Part shown: one piece after another, positions 1 to 6,059 of the stretch
How positions within the stretch are numbered: the stretch's first letter is position 1
Layout of the letters: each line of letters starts with the position of its first letter
Origin: Desulfobacterales bacterium
GTDB taxonomy: Bacteria; Desulfobacterota; Desulfobacteria; Desulfobacterales; 4be13
Assembly (NCBI GenBank): GCA_029934695.1
Contig: JAOZLU010000242.1
Coordinates: 1-9,413 of the forward strand
Length of the DNA: 9,413 nt
Reading direction: 5' to 3'
Notes under the pieces: generated by a model
What the model saw: the letters and a program-made list of their open reading frames with translations, nothing else
The model's database searches: none
What the model was told of the DNA's origin: nothing
Program-made: the position numbers and the translations under genes

Positions 1-46
1 GATGGATGCTGTCCGGCTATGTTATATTGCTTTTGGTTTGAAAAAT

Positions 47-61
47 ATTGGTAATACCAAT
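47..61. promoter_or_regulatory. Putative operator for FadR-subfamily GntR regulator (PdhR/LldR/GlcC-like)
   Basis: A perfect palindrome with arms ATTGGTA and TACCAAT around a single A. It contains TTGGT-AAT-ACCAA, which matches the known FadR-subfamily operator pattern TGGT-N3-ACCA used by PdhR, LldR and GlcC type regulators. A regulator of that subfamily is encoded at 3334-4053 in the same cluster, so autoregulation of the hydroxyacid oxidation operon is the natural reading. The site lies about 330 nt upstream of glcD. The repeats at 80-189 lie between and may have lengthened that distance. I could not place a convincing promoter around it. The palindrome is seen directly; the regulator match is inference. 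Confidence 0.5.
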
Positions 62-79
62 TTTAAAATTCGGGCCAGA

Positions 80-189
80 CGATTTTTGCAGATCGTTTGG
101 AACAATTTGCAAAATTGTTCTGCAGACCGAAAATGTAGAACGATTTTGTAAATCGTTTGGAACAATTTGCAAAATTGTTCTGCAGACCG
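80..189. repeat. Two tandem copies of a palindromic (REP-like) repeat
   Basis: Copy 1 is about 80-129 and copy 2 about 141-189. The segment 92-129 is repeated exactly at 152-189, a 60-bp period. Each copy holds a hairpin with arms GAACAATTT and AAATTGTTC around GCA (100-120 and 160-180). Copy 2 has a second hairpin upstream with arms AACGATTT and AAATCGTT around TGT (139-157), which is degenerate in copy 1 (CGAT...ATCG). Each copy ends in TGCAGACCG. The open frame through this region simply translates the repeat and is not a gene. It looks like a dispersed intergenic repeat family; other copies would be needed to prove that. Confidence 0.8.
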
Positions 190-316
190 GAAAAAGTGTA
201 AACTATTATAAGGTATATTCCTGCGCCTTTGTGAGATATAAAATCATGGAAAATTTTTTGCTCAGGTACTTAAAATTTTCTGGCACAAGATTCATAAATT
301 CGTTCCCTTCTGTTCC

Positions 317-344
317 TGCCAAATCAGGTGACTCAGATTTGGCA
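317..344 (+). other. Hairpin in the glcD leader
   Basis: A perfect 9-bp inverted repeat, TGCCAAATC and GATTTGGCA, encloses a 10-nt loop and ends 50 nt before the glcD start. There is no T-run after it, so it is not a standard terminator. It could be an mRNA leader structure or a protein-binding site. No function can be assigned from sequence alone. Confidence 0.4.
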
Positions 345-394
345 ATACGAGCCGAGCAGAGATTTGCTGTACGGGTACTCGACAAGGAGATATT

Positions 395-1774
395 ATGATC
401 ACTCAGACATTAATAAAGGAATTTCAAAACAAGGTGGGCCGTGAAAATGTTTTCACTGACAAAGCCGACCTGCTCACATATTCTTATGACGCGGCGGTTT
501 TGGAGCCGGTGATACCCGCGCTTGCCCTGCGCCCCTCTGACAGCGAGGCCCTGGGACAGGTGGTGCGGTTGTGCAATGAAAACCGTCTGCCACTTACCGT
601 GCGCGGTGCGGGAACCAATCTGAGCGGAGGAACTATTCCCATATCCGAGGGAGTGGTTGTCCTGACGAATGCGCTGAACAAGATACTGGAGATCAACGAA
701 GCAGACATGTATGCCGTTGTCCAGCCCGGGGTGGTGACAGCGGAACTGGCTGCGGCTGCTGAGGCAAAGGGCCTTTTTTATCCGCCTGATCCCGGAAGTC
801 AGGCCGTTTCCACCCTCGGAGGGAATGTTGCAGAAAATGCGGGGGGGTTGAGAGGTCTGAAATACGGCGTGACCCGGGATTATGTCATGGGCATCCAGTT
901 TTTCGACGTGAACGGAGATATTGTAAAGACTGGTTCCCGCACGGTGAAATGCGCTACCGGTTACAATCTTACCGGGCTGATGGTGGGATCAGAGGGAACC
1001 CTCGGGGTATTTAATGAAATCACGCTCAAGCTGATTCCGCTGCCAGCAGCCCAAAAGGCAATGGTCGCGGTATTTGACAAAATGGAGAACGCATCCGAGA
1101 CAGTGGCCGCAATCATCGCCAGTCGAATTGTTCCGGCAACCCTGGAGTTTATGGACAATTTCACCATCCGCGCGGTGGAAGATTACAGCAAAGTGGGACT
1201 CCCCACAGACGCGGCTGCGCTGCTGCTGATTGAAATGGACGGCCATCCAGCGCAAGTGGAAGAAGATGCAGACAGGGTGGAATTGCTGTGCCATAAGATG
1301 GGTGCGACATCTGTCCGTGTGGCAAAAGACGCTTCGGAAAGGGACAGTGTATGGGCAGCCCGGCGCAGTGCCCTTTCCGCACTGGCAAAATTGAAGCCCA
1401 CGCTGGTTCTGGAAGATGCAACCGTCCCGAGAAGTAAAATCCCTGACATGGTGCAGGCCATGCAGGATATAGCGAAACAGTATGATCTTTCCATCGGCAC
1501 CTTTGGGCACGCGGGGGACGGCAATCTTCATCCCACCATCCTCACAGATCGCCGGGACAAAGAGGAATGGAAACGGGTGGAATCCGCGATTGAAGCCATC
1601 TTTGACAAAGCACTCGGACTGGGAGGAACCCTGTCCGGGGAACACGGAACCGGCATTGCCAAATCCTGCTTCCTGGAAAAAGAGACCACCGCGGCAACCA
1701 TTGTTTATTCAAAACGGGTCAAAGAAGCTCTGGACCCCAACAATATTCTGAATCCGGGAAAAATTATTGGCTGA
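395..1774 (+). CDS. glcD: FAD-linked 2-hydroxyacid oxidase subunit (GlcD / D-lactate dehydrogenase type)
   Basis: A 459-aa flavoprotein, the usual length for the GlcD/D-LDH family, which oxidises D-lactate or glycolate to the 2-oxoacid. The N-terminal PCMH-type FAD domain spans roughly residues 35-215. It has the pyrophosphate-binding stretch RGAGTNLSGG (70-79), PPDPGSQ (130-136) and GGNVAENAGG (142-151). The C-terminal oxidase domain carries GHAGDGNLHP (371-380), SGEHGTG (414-420) and the terminal NPGKI (453-457), all typical of the family. The ATG is preceded by AAGGAGA at 384-390 at good spacing. No signal peptide is visible, so it is probably cytoplasmic or peripheral. It is followed by the Fe-S subunit and a GntR regulator, the usual two-subunit enzyme plus regulator arrangement. 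Substrate (D-lactate, glycolate or another 2-hydroxyacid) cannot be decided here, and no GlcE subunit is present. Confidence 0.95.
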   Translation: MITQTLIKEFQNKVGRENVFTDKADLLTYSYDAAVLEPVIPALALRPSDSEALGQVVRLCNENRLPLTVRGAGTNLSGGTIPISEGVVVLTNALNKILEINEADMYAVVQPGVVTAELAAAAEAKGLFYPPDPGSQAVSTLGGNVAENAGGLRGLKYGVTRDYVMGIQFFDVNGDIVKTGSRTVKCATGYNLTGLMVGSEGTLGVFNEITLKLIPLPAAQKAMVAVFDKMENASETVAAIIASRIVPATLEFMDNFTIRAVEDYSKVGLPTDAAALLLIEMDGHPAQVEEDADRVELLCHKMGATSVRVAKDASERDSVWAARRSALSALAKLKPTLVLEDATVPRSKIPDMVQAMQDIAKQYDLSIGTFGHAGDGNLHPTILTDRRDKEEWKRVESAIEAIFDKALGLGGTLSGEHGTGIAKSCFLEKETTAATIVYSKRVKEALDPNNILNPGKIIG

Positions 1775-1786
1775 TTGTGAATTATG

Positions 1787-1794
1787 AATTATCA
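1787..1794. repeat. Left target-site duplication of the MITE-like element
   Basis: AATTATCA here is repeated exactly at 2002-2009, directly abutting both ends of the inverted-repeat element 1795-2001. An 8-bp direct repeat in this position is the expected mark of a transposition event. Confidence 0.75.
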
Positions 1795-2001
1795 CTGATT
1801 ATAACGGATTCAGGGGAGCGTACAACCCGCTGAAATTGCTGAGTCGGATATCGGCAGTTCTGTCCGGGCTGTCGGCACGGAAGCCGGCCATAAATTTTTT
1901 CCGCACCCGCCTCTGTCTTCTTTGTGCCTTTGTGTATCTGTGTGAGATATCGGCGTGTGACATGCTGAAATTGCAGCCTCCCCCGCATCCGTTATAATCA
2001 G
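1795..2001. mobile_element. MITE-like non-autonomous element, 207 bp
   Basis: The ends are 24-bp terminal inverted repeats (1795-1818 and 1978-2001) matching at 22 of 24 positions. The outer 15 bases, CTGATTATAACGGAT, are identical when inverted. The element is flanked by an 8-bp direct repeat (1787-1794 and 2002-2009). Inside, GCTGAAATTGC occurs at 1829-1839 and 1964-1974, and GATATCGGC at 1847-1855 and 1946-1954, both as direct repeats. No transposase or convincing gene is inside, so it would need a transposase in trans. Without it and one duplication, glcD and glcF would be about 37 nt apart, so the insertion split a compact operon. It ends 25 nt before the glcF start and leaves that ribosome binding site intact. 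The transposase family is not identifiable. Confidence 0.8.
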
Positions 2002-2009
2002 AATTATCA
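2002..2009. repeat. Right target-site duplication of the MITE-like element
   Basis: AATTATCA, identical to 1787-1794 and directly adjacent to the right end of the inverted-repeat element. It lies just upstream of the glcF ribosome binding site. Confidence 0.75.
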
Positions 2010-2015
2010 ATATAT

Positions 2016-2020
2016 AGGAA
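2016..2020 (+). promoter_or_regulatory. glcF ribosome binding site
   Basis: AGGAA lies 6 nt before the ATG at 2027 and supports that start over the in-frame ATG at 2036. It is only a few bases beyond the MITE target duplication, so the insertion just missed it. Confidence 0.55.
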
Positions 2021-2026
2021 AAAACA

Positions 2027-3337
2027 ATGTCGAGCATGAAAACGCTTACAAAGCTGATGAGGGAGCTGGAAGATCAACTGGTGGTCTGTATGCGGTGCGG
2101 AATGTGCCAGGCTGCATGCCCGCTTTTTGCGGAAACAGGGCGCGAGTCTGATGTGGCGCGTGGGAAGCTGGCCCTTTTGGATGGGCTGATGCAGGAAATG
2201 TTCAAAAATCCCAAGGGGGTGAATGAGCGTCTGAACAAATGCCTCCTGTGCGGGTCCTGCGCGGCCAACTGTCCCAGCGGCGTGAATGTTCTGGAAATTT
2301 TTATCAAAGCCAGAGCGATTCTTGCCGGTTATATGGGACTTCCTCCTTCGAAAAGAGTTGTCCTGAGAGGAATGCTGGCTCATCCGGATATCTTTGACCA
2401 ACTCGCTGAATGGGGGGCCAGGTTTCAAAAATTCTTTACCAAACCGGTGAATGCCGTGATTGGCACATCCTGCGCCCGGGCAGTGTCTCCGCTGATCGGA
2501 AACCGGCATTTCAGACTCCTTGCAGAGCAGCCCTTTCATCGGATGATCCCTTTGCTGAACACGCCCCCGGGAAGTTCCGGTATCCGGGTGGCCTTTTATG
2601 TGGGATGTCTCATGGACAAAATTTTTCCTCATGTTGCCCAGGCGGTGGTTGATGTGCTGAAGTATCATGAAGTGGGGATATTTATGCCGGAAGATCAGGG
2701 ATGCTGCGGCATTCCTGCCATTTCTTCCGGAGACACCAAAACATTCAACCAGCTTGTCCGCCACAATCTGGAAAAATTTGACGCGGAGGATTTTGATTTC
2801 CTGGTGACATCCTGCGCCACCTGCACCTCCACCATAAAAAAAGTCTGGCCCATGATGATCCGGAAGGATTCCGGGGATATCAGGGACAAAGTGGAAACAC
2901 TTGCTGAGAAGACTTTGGACATCAGCCAGTTTCTGGTGTCGAAAATCCCGTCTTTCGGAAACGTGAAATCTCAGGCATCGGATCATGAAACCATCTCTGT
3001 GACGTACCATGATCCCTGTCATCTCAGGAAATCTCTGGGTGTATTTGCCGAACCGAGGGCCGTGATTCATGCAAATTCTGCATATCAGTTTAAGGAAATG
3101 CCCGAACCTGACAGATGTTGCGGGCTCGGAGGAAGTTTTAATTTACAGTATTACGACCTCTCATCTGATATTGGAAAACGGAAACGTGACAATATTGCCT
3201 CCACCGGATGCTCGGTGGTGACCGCTGGCTGTCCTGCCTGCATGATCCAGATATCCGACATGCTTTCAAAGGCAGGGGACAGTGTTGCGGTGAAACATCC
3301 TATAGAACTTTATGCGGAGCAATTGAAACGCTTATGA
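2027..3337 (+). CDS. glcF: Fe-S oxidoreductase subunit with two CCG domains (GlcF type)
   Basis: A 436-aa iron-sulfur protein expected to take electrons from the GlcD flavin and pass them to the respiratory chain. Near the N-terminus are two [4Fe-4S] ferredoxin motifs, C21-x2-C24-x2-C27-x3-C31-P and C72-x2-C75-x2-C78-x3-C82-P. Two cysteine-rich CCG domains follow. The first has C194, C226-C227-G and C263-x2-C266. The second has C331-H, C364-C365-G and C402-x2-C405. This order and length fit GlcF/LldE-like subunits of glycolate oxidase and D-lactate dehydrogenase. No membrane segment is visible. The stop codon overlaps the start of the GntR gene in ATGA, which suggests translational coupling. 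A MITE now separates it from glcD, so expression may depend on read-through or on a promoter supplied by that element. Confidence 0.93.
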   Translation: MSSMKTLTKLMRELEDQLVVCMRCGMCQAACPLFAETGRESDVARGKLALLDGLMQEMFKNPKGVNERLNKCLLCGSCAANCPSGVNVLEIFIKARAILAGYMGLPPSKRVVLRGMLAHPDIFDQLAEWGARFQKFFTKPVNAVIGTSCARAVSPLIGNRHFRLLAEQPFHRMIPLLNTPPGSSGIRVAFYVGCLMDKIFPHVAQAVVDVLKYHEVGIFMPEDQGCCGIPAISSGDTKTFNQLVRHNLEKFDAEDFDFLVTSCATCTSTIKKVWPMMIRKDSGDIRDKVETLAEKTLDISQFLVSKIPSFGNVKSQASDHETISVTYHDPCHLRKSLGVFAEPRAVIHANSAYQFKEMPEPDRCCGLGGSFNLQYYDLSSDIGKRKRDNIASTGCSVVTAGCPACMIQISDMLSKAGDSVAVKHPIELYAEQLKRL

Positions 3338-4053
3338 AACTTCAGTTCAAGCCTATCAAACCCAGACGGATTTCCGATCAGGTATTTGACCAGATCAGGG
3401 AACTCATTTTCAGGAGAGAACTGAAGCCCGGGGACAGACTTATGCCCGAACGGGAGCTGTCCGTCGCACTGGATGTCAGCCGCACAACTGTGAGAAACGC
3501 CATCAGCAAACTGGTGGCCGTGGGGCTTCTTGAAAACAGGCAGGGACAGGGAACCTTTGTCCGGACACCTGACCCTGACAGAGATAATTTTCTGGCCGCG
3601 GCCATGCGGGCCCAGGATGCGACGTTGGAGGATCTCATGGAAGTCCGAATGGCCCTGGAATGCAACGCGGCTGCTTTGGCCGCGGAGAGAGCCGTTGATG
3701 AGGATATTCGTTTCCTGGAAAAAAGTCTGAGGGAAATGGAAGCGGAAGTAAAATCAGGCCAGTTGGGAACGGAAGGCGATGTCTCATTTCACATAGCGGT
3801 CTCTTATGCGACAAAAAACCCGGTTCAGATTCATATTATGAGAAGCTTCTATGATTTTCTCTTTCACGGCATCCGGGAAAACCTCGCCCATCTTTATGAA
3901 AAGCCCGAACAGATTGAAAAAATCCGGGAGCAGCATGAGGCTGTTCTGGATGCCATAAAAAAGCGTGATCCGGATCAGGCTTATGATGCCATGAAAATTC
4001 ATATCATGTATGTTCTGGATTTCTTTAAGAAACAGGGGGAATATATTCAGTAA
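3334..4053 (+). CDS. GntR-family regulator, FadR/FCD subfamily
   Basis: A 239-aa regulator. The start is taken at 3334, where ATGA overlaps the glcF stop. The frame is open 42 codons further upstream, but that stretch lies inside glcF and has no homology-like features. The N-terminal winged helix-turn-helix (about residues 10-78) has the GntR pattern LKPGDRLMPERELS (30-43), SRTTVRNAISKL (49-60) and the wing GQGTFV (71-76). The C-terminal FCD domain (about 97-230) has candidate metal or ligand residues D149, H153, H201 and H223, the usual Asp-His-His-His set. LldR and GlcC are relatives that sense 2-hydroxyacids, so this one probably controls the operon in response to its substrate. A matching operator-like palindrome is at 47-61. 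Its last 29 nt overlap the tail of the convergent DUF29 gene. Confidence 0.92.
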   Translation: MKLQFKPIKPRRISDQVFDQIRELIFRRELKPGDRLMPERELSVALDVSRTTVRNAISKLVAVGLLENRQGQGTFVRTPDPDRDNFLAAAMRAQDATLEDLMEVRMALECNAAALAAERAVDEDIRFLEKSLREMEAEVKSGQLGTEGDVSFHIAVSYATKNPVQIHIMRSFYDFLFHGIRENLAHLYEKPEQIEKIREQHEAVLDAIKKRDPDQAYDAMKIHIMYVLDFFKKQGEYIQ

Positions 4054-4558
4054 GCTCCTTCCCCTCATCCCAGGGTTCACGGATATTCAGTGTAACTTCT
4101 TCATGCCTTTTTGTGCGCCTCTTCGGAGCCTGCTGTGCCTTCAGTATTAATTCCAGGCTCTCCTTTTTTATCTGCGATTCATCCACCTTACGGGCAAGCC
4201 CGGCTTCGTCAAAAGCACCTCCGAAGGCTTCAAGCGAGGCATATTTCAGAGACGGATGGTAGCTTTCCTCCACAGATTCTCCCAGTTCGCTTTCAGTCAG
4301 ATAGTGGCCCCCGGCCTTCCTTCTTTTGTTTGTCTTTTCAATCTGACGCAATGAATTATGTATGGAGGCTTCCCATGATCGGGTCGTCCTTTTTTCCGCA
4401 TGTCGTTTGATGAGATGGATAAGCAGAGCATCCACAAAGCTTTCAATCTTGTTGATTTTGTCCTCTCTGCTCATTTCCTCCATTTCCCCCAGAAGAACCA
4501 GTGCATCCGCATAACGGCCTCCCTCAATATAAGTTCTCAGTTCAAACAATTCTTCCAT
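4025..4558 (-). CDS. DUF29-family protein
   Basis: A 177-aa protein with the DUF29 signature. A helical N-terminal part (MEELFELRTYIEGGRYADAL, then EEMSREDKINKIESFVDALL) is followed by IHLIKRHAEKRTTRSWEASI (about residues 47-66). That matches the family's conserved H-L-x-K-x-x-x-x-x-x-x-R-S-x-S-W-x-x-S-I pattern. The C-terminal third is charged and looks less conserved. DUF29 proteins are common in cyanobacteria and proteobacteria, often in many copies, and their function is unknown. The start ATG has a TAAGG 4-5 nt upstream on the minus strand. The gene converges on the GntR gene and overlaps its 3' end by 29 nt, with no terminator between them. A short open stretch ends one base before this start; I do not trust it as a gene. 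Confidence 0.72.
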   Translation of the reverse strand: MEELFELRTYIEGGRYADALVLLGEMEEMSREDKINKIESFVDALLIHLIKRHAEKRTTRSWEASIHNSLRQIEKTNKRRKAGGHYLTESELGESVEESYHPSLKYASLEAFGGAFDEAGLARKVDESQIKKESLELILKAQQAPKRRTKRHEEVTLNIREPWDEGKELTEYIPPVS

Positions 4559-4945
4559 TTTACCTTATCCTTAACCTGAATTTTGAGGATTTCATAAATC
4601 CCGGTTTCTTTTCAAGATCATTCATATCCGTTTTACGGGGGGATGTTCCTCCGCCCATGCGAGGCTGTCCGACACATCGGGACGATCTACAGACAAGCCT
4701 GCATTCATCTTTAATATTTGTCAATAACATAATCGGAGCATCGGCTGCAAGAGGAATTTCCGTCATCGCCGAATCATCAGGGCTGACCAATGCCGTGATC
4801 CTGCAAAAATTTTGCAGCAACTGAACCGGAGACACGAAAGGACTGATGATGTTACTTTGGCAGGGTTCGGTTTAAACTCGTTCCCGGGCTTCCGCCTGGG
4901 AACGCATTTTTTGAGGCTCCGCCTCACACCTGATGGCCGTGGCCT
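4559..4945. other. Intergenic stretch without a recognisable gene
   Basis: Both strands are open over 4560-4835, but neither translation resembles a known family. The minus-strand frame would need a GTG start with no ribosome binding site. One feature stands out: a palindrome at 4801-4817 with arms CTGCAAAA and TTTTGCAG around one A. The paired hairpins at 4879-4926 are described separately. The stretch may be decayed coding DNA plus repeats, since it ends at a truncated antitoxin gene. Confidence 0.4.
4879..4926. repeat. Paired hairpin repeat
   Basis: Two adjacent hairpins. The first (4879-4904) has 11-nt arms, CGTTCCCGGGC and GCCTGGGAACG, around TTCC, with one G-T position. The second (4912-4926) has arms TGAGGC and GCCTCA around TCC. 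A run of six T at 4907-4912 follows the first stem after CA, so it could also act as a weak + strand terminator. The pairing looks like a dispersed palindromic repeat (REP/BIME type), in my judgement of a kind frequent in intergenic DNA of large deltaproteobacterial genomes. It lies 20 bp from the broken end of the antitoxin fragment. Confidence 0.6.
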
Positions 4946-5089
4946 GGAATTCAGAAAGAACTTTCAAAGCTTGCCGGAATTCCTCAGGGTCATATCTCCG
5001 AGATGGAAAACGGTAAAAGACCCATTGGAAAGGCCATCGCCAAAAAACTGGGGAAGGCCTTGAATATAAGCTACAAGGTCTTTTTGTAA
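4946..5089 (+). pseudogene. Xre-family HTH antitoxin fragment (N-terminus missing)
   Basis: The frame ending in TAA at 5087-5089 encodes the C-terminal part of a Cro/C1 (Xre) helix-turn-helix protein. It reads GIQKELSKLAG and then IPQGHISEMENGKRPIG, followed by a last helix and a tail ending ISYKVFL. IPQGHISEMENGKR is the recognition helix and following turn typical of HigA-like antitoxins. Upstream the frame reads only WPWP and then a TGA at 4931-4933, with no start codon, so the first helices are missing. The break falls beside the hairpin repeat at 4879-4926. The internal ATG at 5003 would leave only 28 residues without a complete HTH. No partner toxin is found nearby. I read it as a remnant of a toxin-antitoxin locus. 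Confidence 0.7.
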
Positions 5090-5176
5090 TTCTGAATCCT
5101 GTCATATTCCAAACTGCTAAAGGGAAAACGGATAAGAAAGGGAAAAACTCGTTACGATTTTTTTGAAGCTCCCCTC

Positions 5177-5770
5177 TCATATATCACCAAGCGATGATTC
5201 CCTGTCCAACATTGCAGCCGCACAGTCCCGAACCTCCTCTTCTGACAATTCTGTTCCGATATTCAGCCTTTGGAAAAGCTCATATTTGACAAAGGGATCA
5301 CTCTCTTTTCTTAGGATTTCAACGCGGATACGCGCTCTTCTGAGTTCAAACTGATTTACCCTTCCGATGCCGTTGTCTTCATGCTCTGATGTTGAATTCC
5401 AGTATTTTCCCGCAAGGCTTGGAAGAAACTTGGTGCCTTCCAAAGCTGTCGGTGAGGCAGTCCCCCCTTCTGCCAGACGAAGAATGCCGGCAAACTCAAA
5501 GATTGTGGAAAGACGCTGAAGTCCGTCAATCAGCTCCCAGATTCCCTCTTCATTCTGAAATACGAAAATCGGGGGAATCGGGATTCCGAGCAATAAGGAT
5601 TTGATAAATTTCGTTTTCTGTCCTTCCTTCCATCTGAAAAGGCGTTGAAAATCAGGGCCAATTATTATTTCTTCCTCTTTATACAGACTTATGATCTCAC
5701 CCACAGACATATCATAACCATCAGATACAATCTCTTTTTTTGCTTTTTTGATTTCATCCTGCAAGGCCAT
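5177..5770 (-). CDS. DUF262 (GmrS/ParB-like) protein, C-terminally truncated
   Basis: A 197-aa protein with the DUF262 core. PDFQRLFRW (39-47) is followed by KFIKSLLLGIPIPPIFVF (54-71) and IDGLQRLSTI (81-90), whose DGLQR matches the family's DGQQR-type motif. The late block FQRLNIGTELSEEEVRDC (166-183) is also present, although the family usually has one more glycine in LNTGGTELSE. DUF262 has a ParB-like NTPase/nuclease fold and occurs in the GmrSD type IV restriction enzyme and in many defence loci. Family members are usually some 350 aa or more. This one stops shortly after VRDCAAAM, and no continuation appears in other frames downstream, so the C-terminal part is lost. It may be inactive, or a stand-alone short form. 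It is read divergently from the ATPase gene, with a promoter-like pair at 5830-5857. Confidence 0.75.
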   Translation of the reverse strand: MALQDEIKKAKKEIVSDGYDMSVGEIISLYKEEEIIIGPDFQRLFRWKEGQKTKFIKSLLLGIPIPPIFVFQNEEGIWELIDGLQRLSTIFEFAGILRLAEGGTASPTALEGTKFLPSLAGKYWNSTSEHEDNGIGRVNQFELRRARIRVEILRKESDPFVKYELFQRLNIGTELSEEEVRDCAAAMLDRESSLGDI

Positions 5771-5829
5771 CTTATTTTTCCCATTATTTCTGATTGGTTA
5801 TTCAACTCTGCCACTCTGCTTATTTTTTG

Positions 5830-5857
5830 AACATACCTGAAAAGAACAGGATGTCAA
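5830..5857 (-). promoter_or_regulatory. Putative promoter for the DUF262 gene
   Basis: On the minus strand, TTGACA (5852-5857) is followed after 16 nt by TATGTT (5830-5835), about 60 nt before the DUF262 start. The -35 box is a perfect sigma-70 match and the -10 matches 4 of 6. It lies back to back with the + strand promoter at 5876-5903. Confidence 0.45.
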
Positions 5858-5875
5858 TAGGGCCTAAGATTTTTA

Positions 5876-5903
5876 TTGACAATATTCTATTATGGTATAT
5901 CAA
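5876..5903 (+). promoter_or_regulatory. Putative promoter for the ATPase-methyltransferase operon
   Basis: TTGACA (5876-5881) is a perfect sigma-70 -35 box. With a 16-nt spacer the -10 would be TATCAA (5898-5903), a 4 of 6 match in an AT-rich context. Transcription from here would give a leader of about 150 nt before the ATG at 6060. The -35 boxes of the two divergent promoters are only 18 bp apart, so one regulator could act on both. Confidence 0.45.
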
Positions 5904-6059
5904 TAAAAGCATAAAAGAGGGAAATGCAGACGCATCAGGCTCTTAACCCGGTGCTGTGAAAGTTCCAATTTAAAGATAAAGTAAGCAGGTAATTCGTTTG
6001 ATATTAAACGCTTGCCACGCAAACATACCACCCATAAGCAGTTAAGGATGCTGAAATTT

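Noticed and set aside
48..398. Open frame of 116 codons upstream of glcD
   Set aside because: It translates the tandem palindromic repeat twice (the peptide repeats FGTICKIVLQT) and has no ribosome binding site or family resemblance. It is a repeat artefact.
1799..3070. Minus-strand open frame of 423 codons across glcF and the MITE
   Set aside because: It is antisense to a gene with complete cysteine motifs, has low-complexity basic composition and no recognisable domain.
3208..3333. Longer start for the GntR regulator
   Set aside because: The extra 42 codons lie inside glcF. The GntR domain begins right after the ATGA overlap at 3334.
4560..4835. 91-codon minus-strand frame upstream of the DUF29 gene
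   Set aside because: It needs a GTG start without a ribosome binding site and shows no domain. The opposite strand is open over the same stretch, so chance is likely.
4872..5180. 102-codon minus-strand frame
   Set aside because: It runs antisense to the Xre remnant and through the hairpin repeat; no own signature was seen.
5924..5959. Eleven-residue leader ORF before the ATPase (starts MQTHQ)
   Set aside because: The spacing to AGAGGG is too tight, and there is no run of a regulatory amino acid or attenuator structure after it.
6012..6059. TTG start for the ATPase
   Set aside because: No ribosome binding site is near it, and the 16 extra residues do not look like part of the ATPase fold. 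ATG 6060 has AAGGA upstream.
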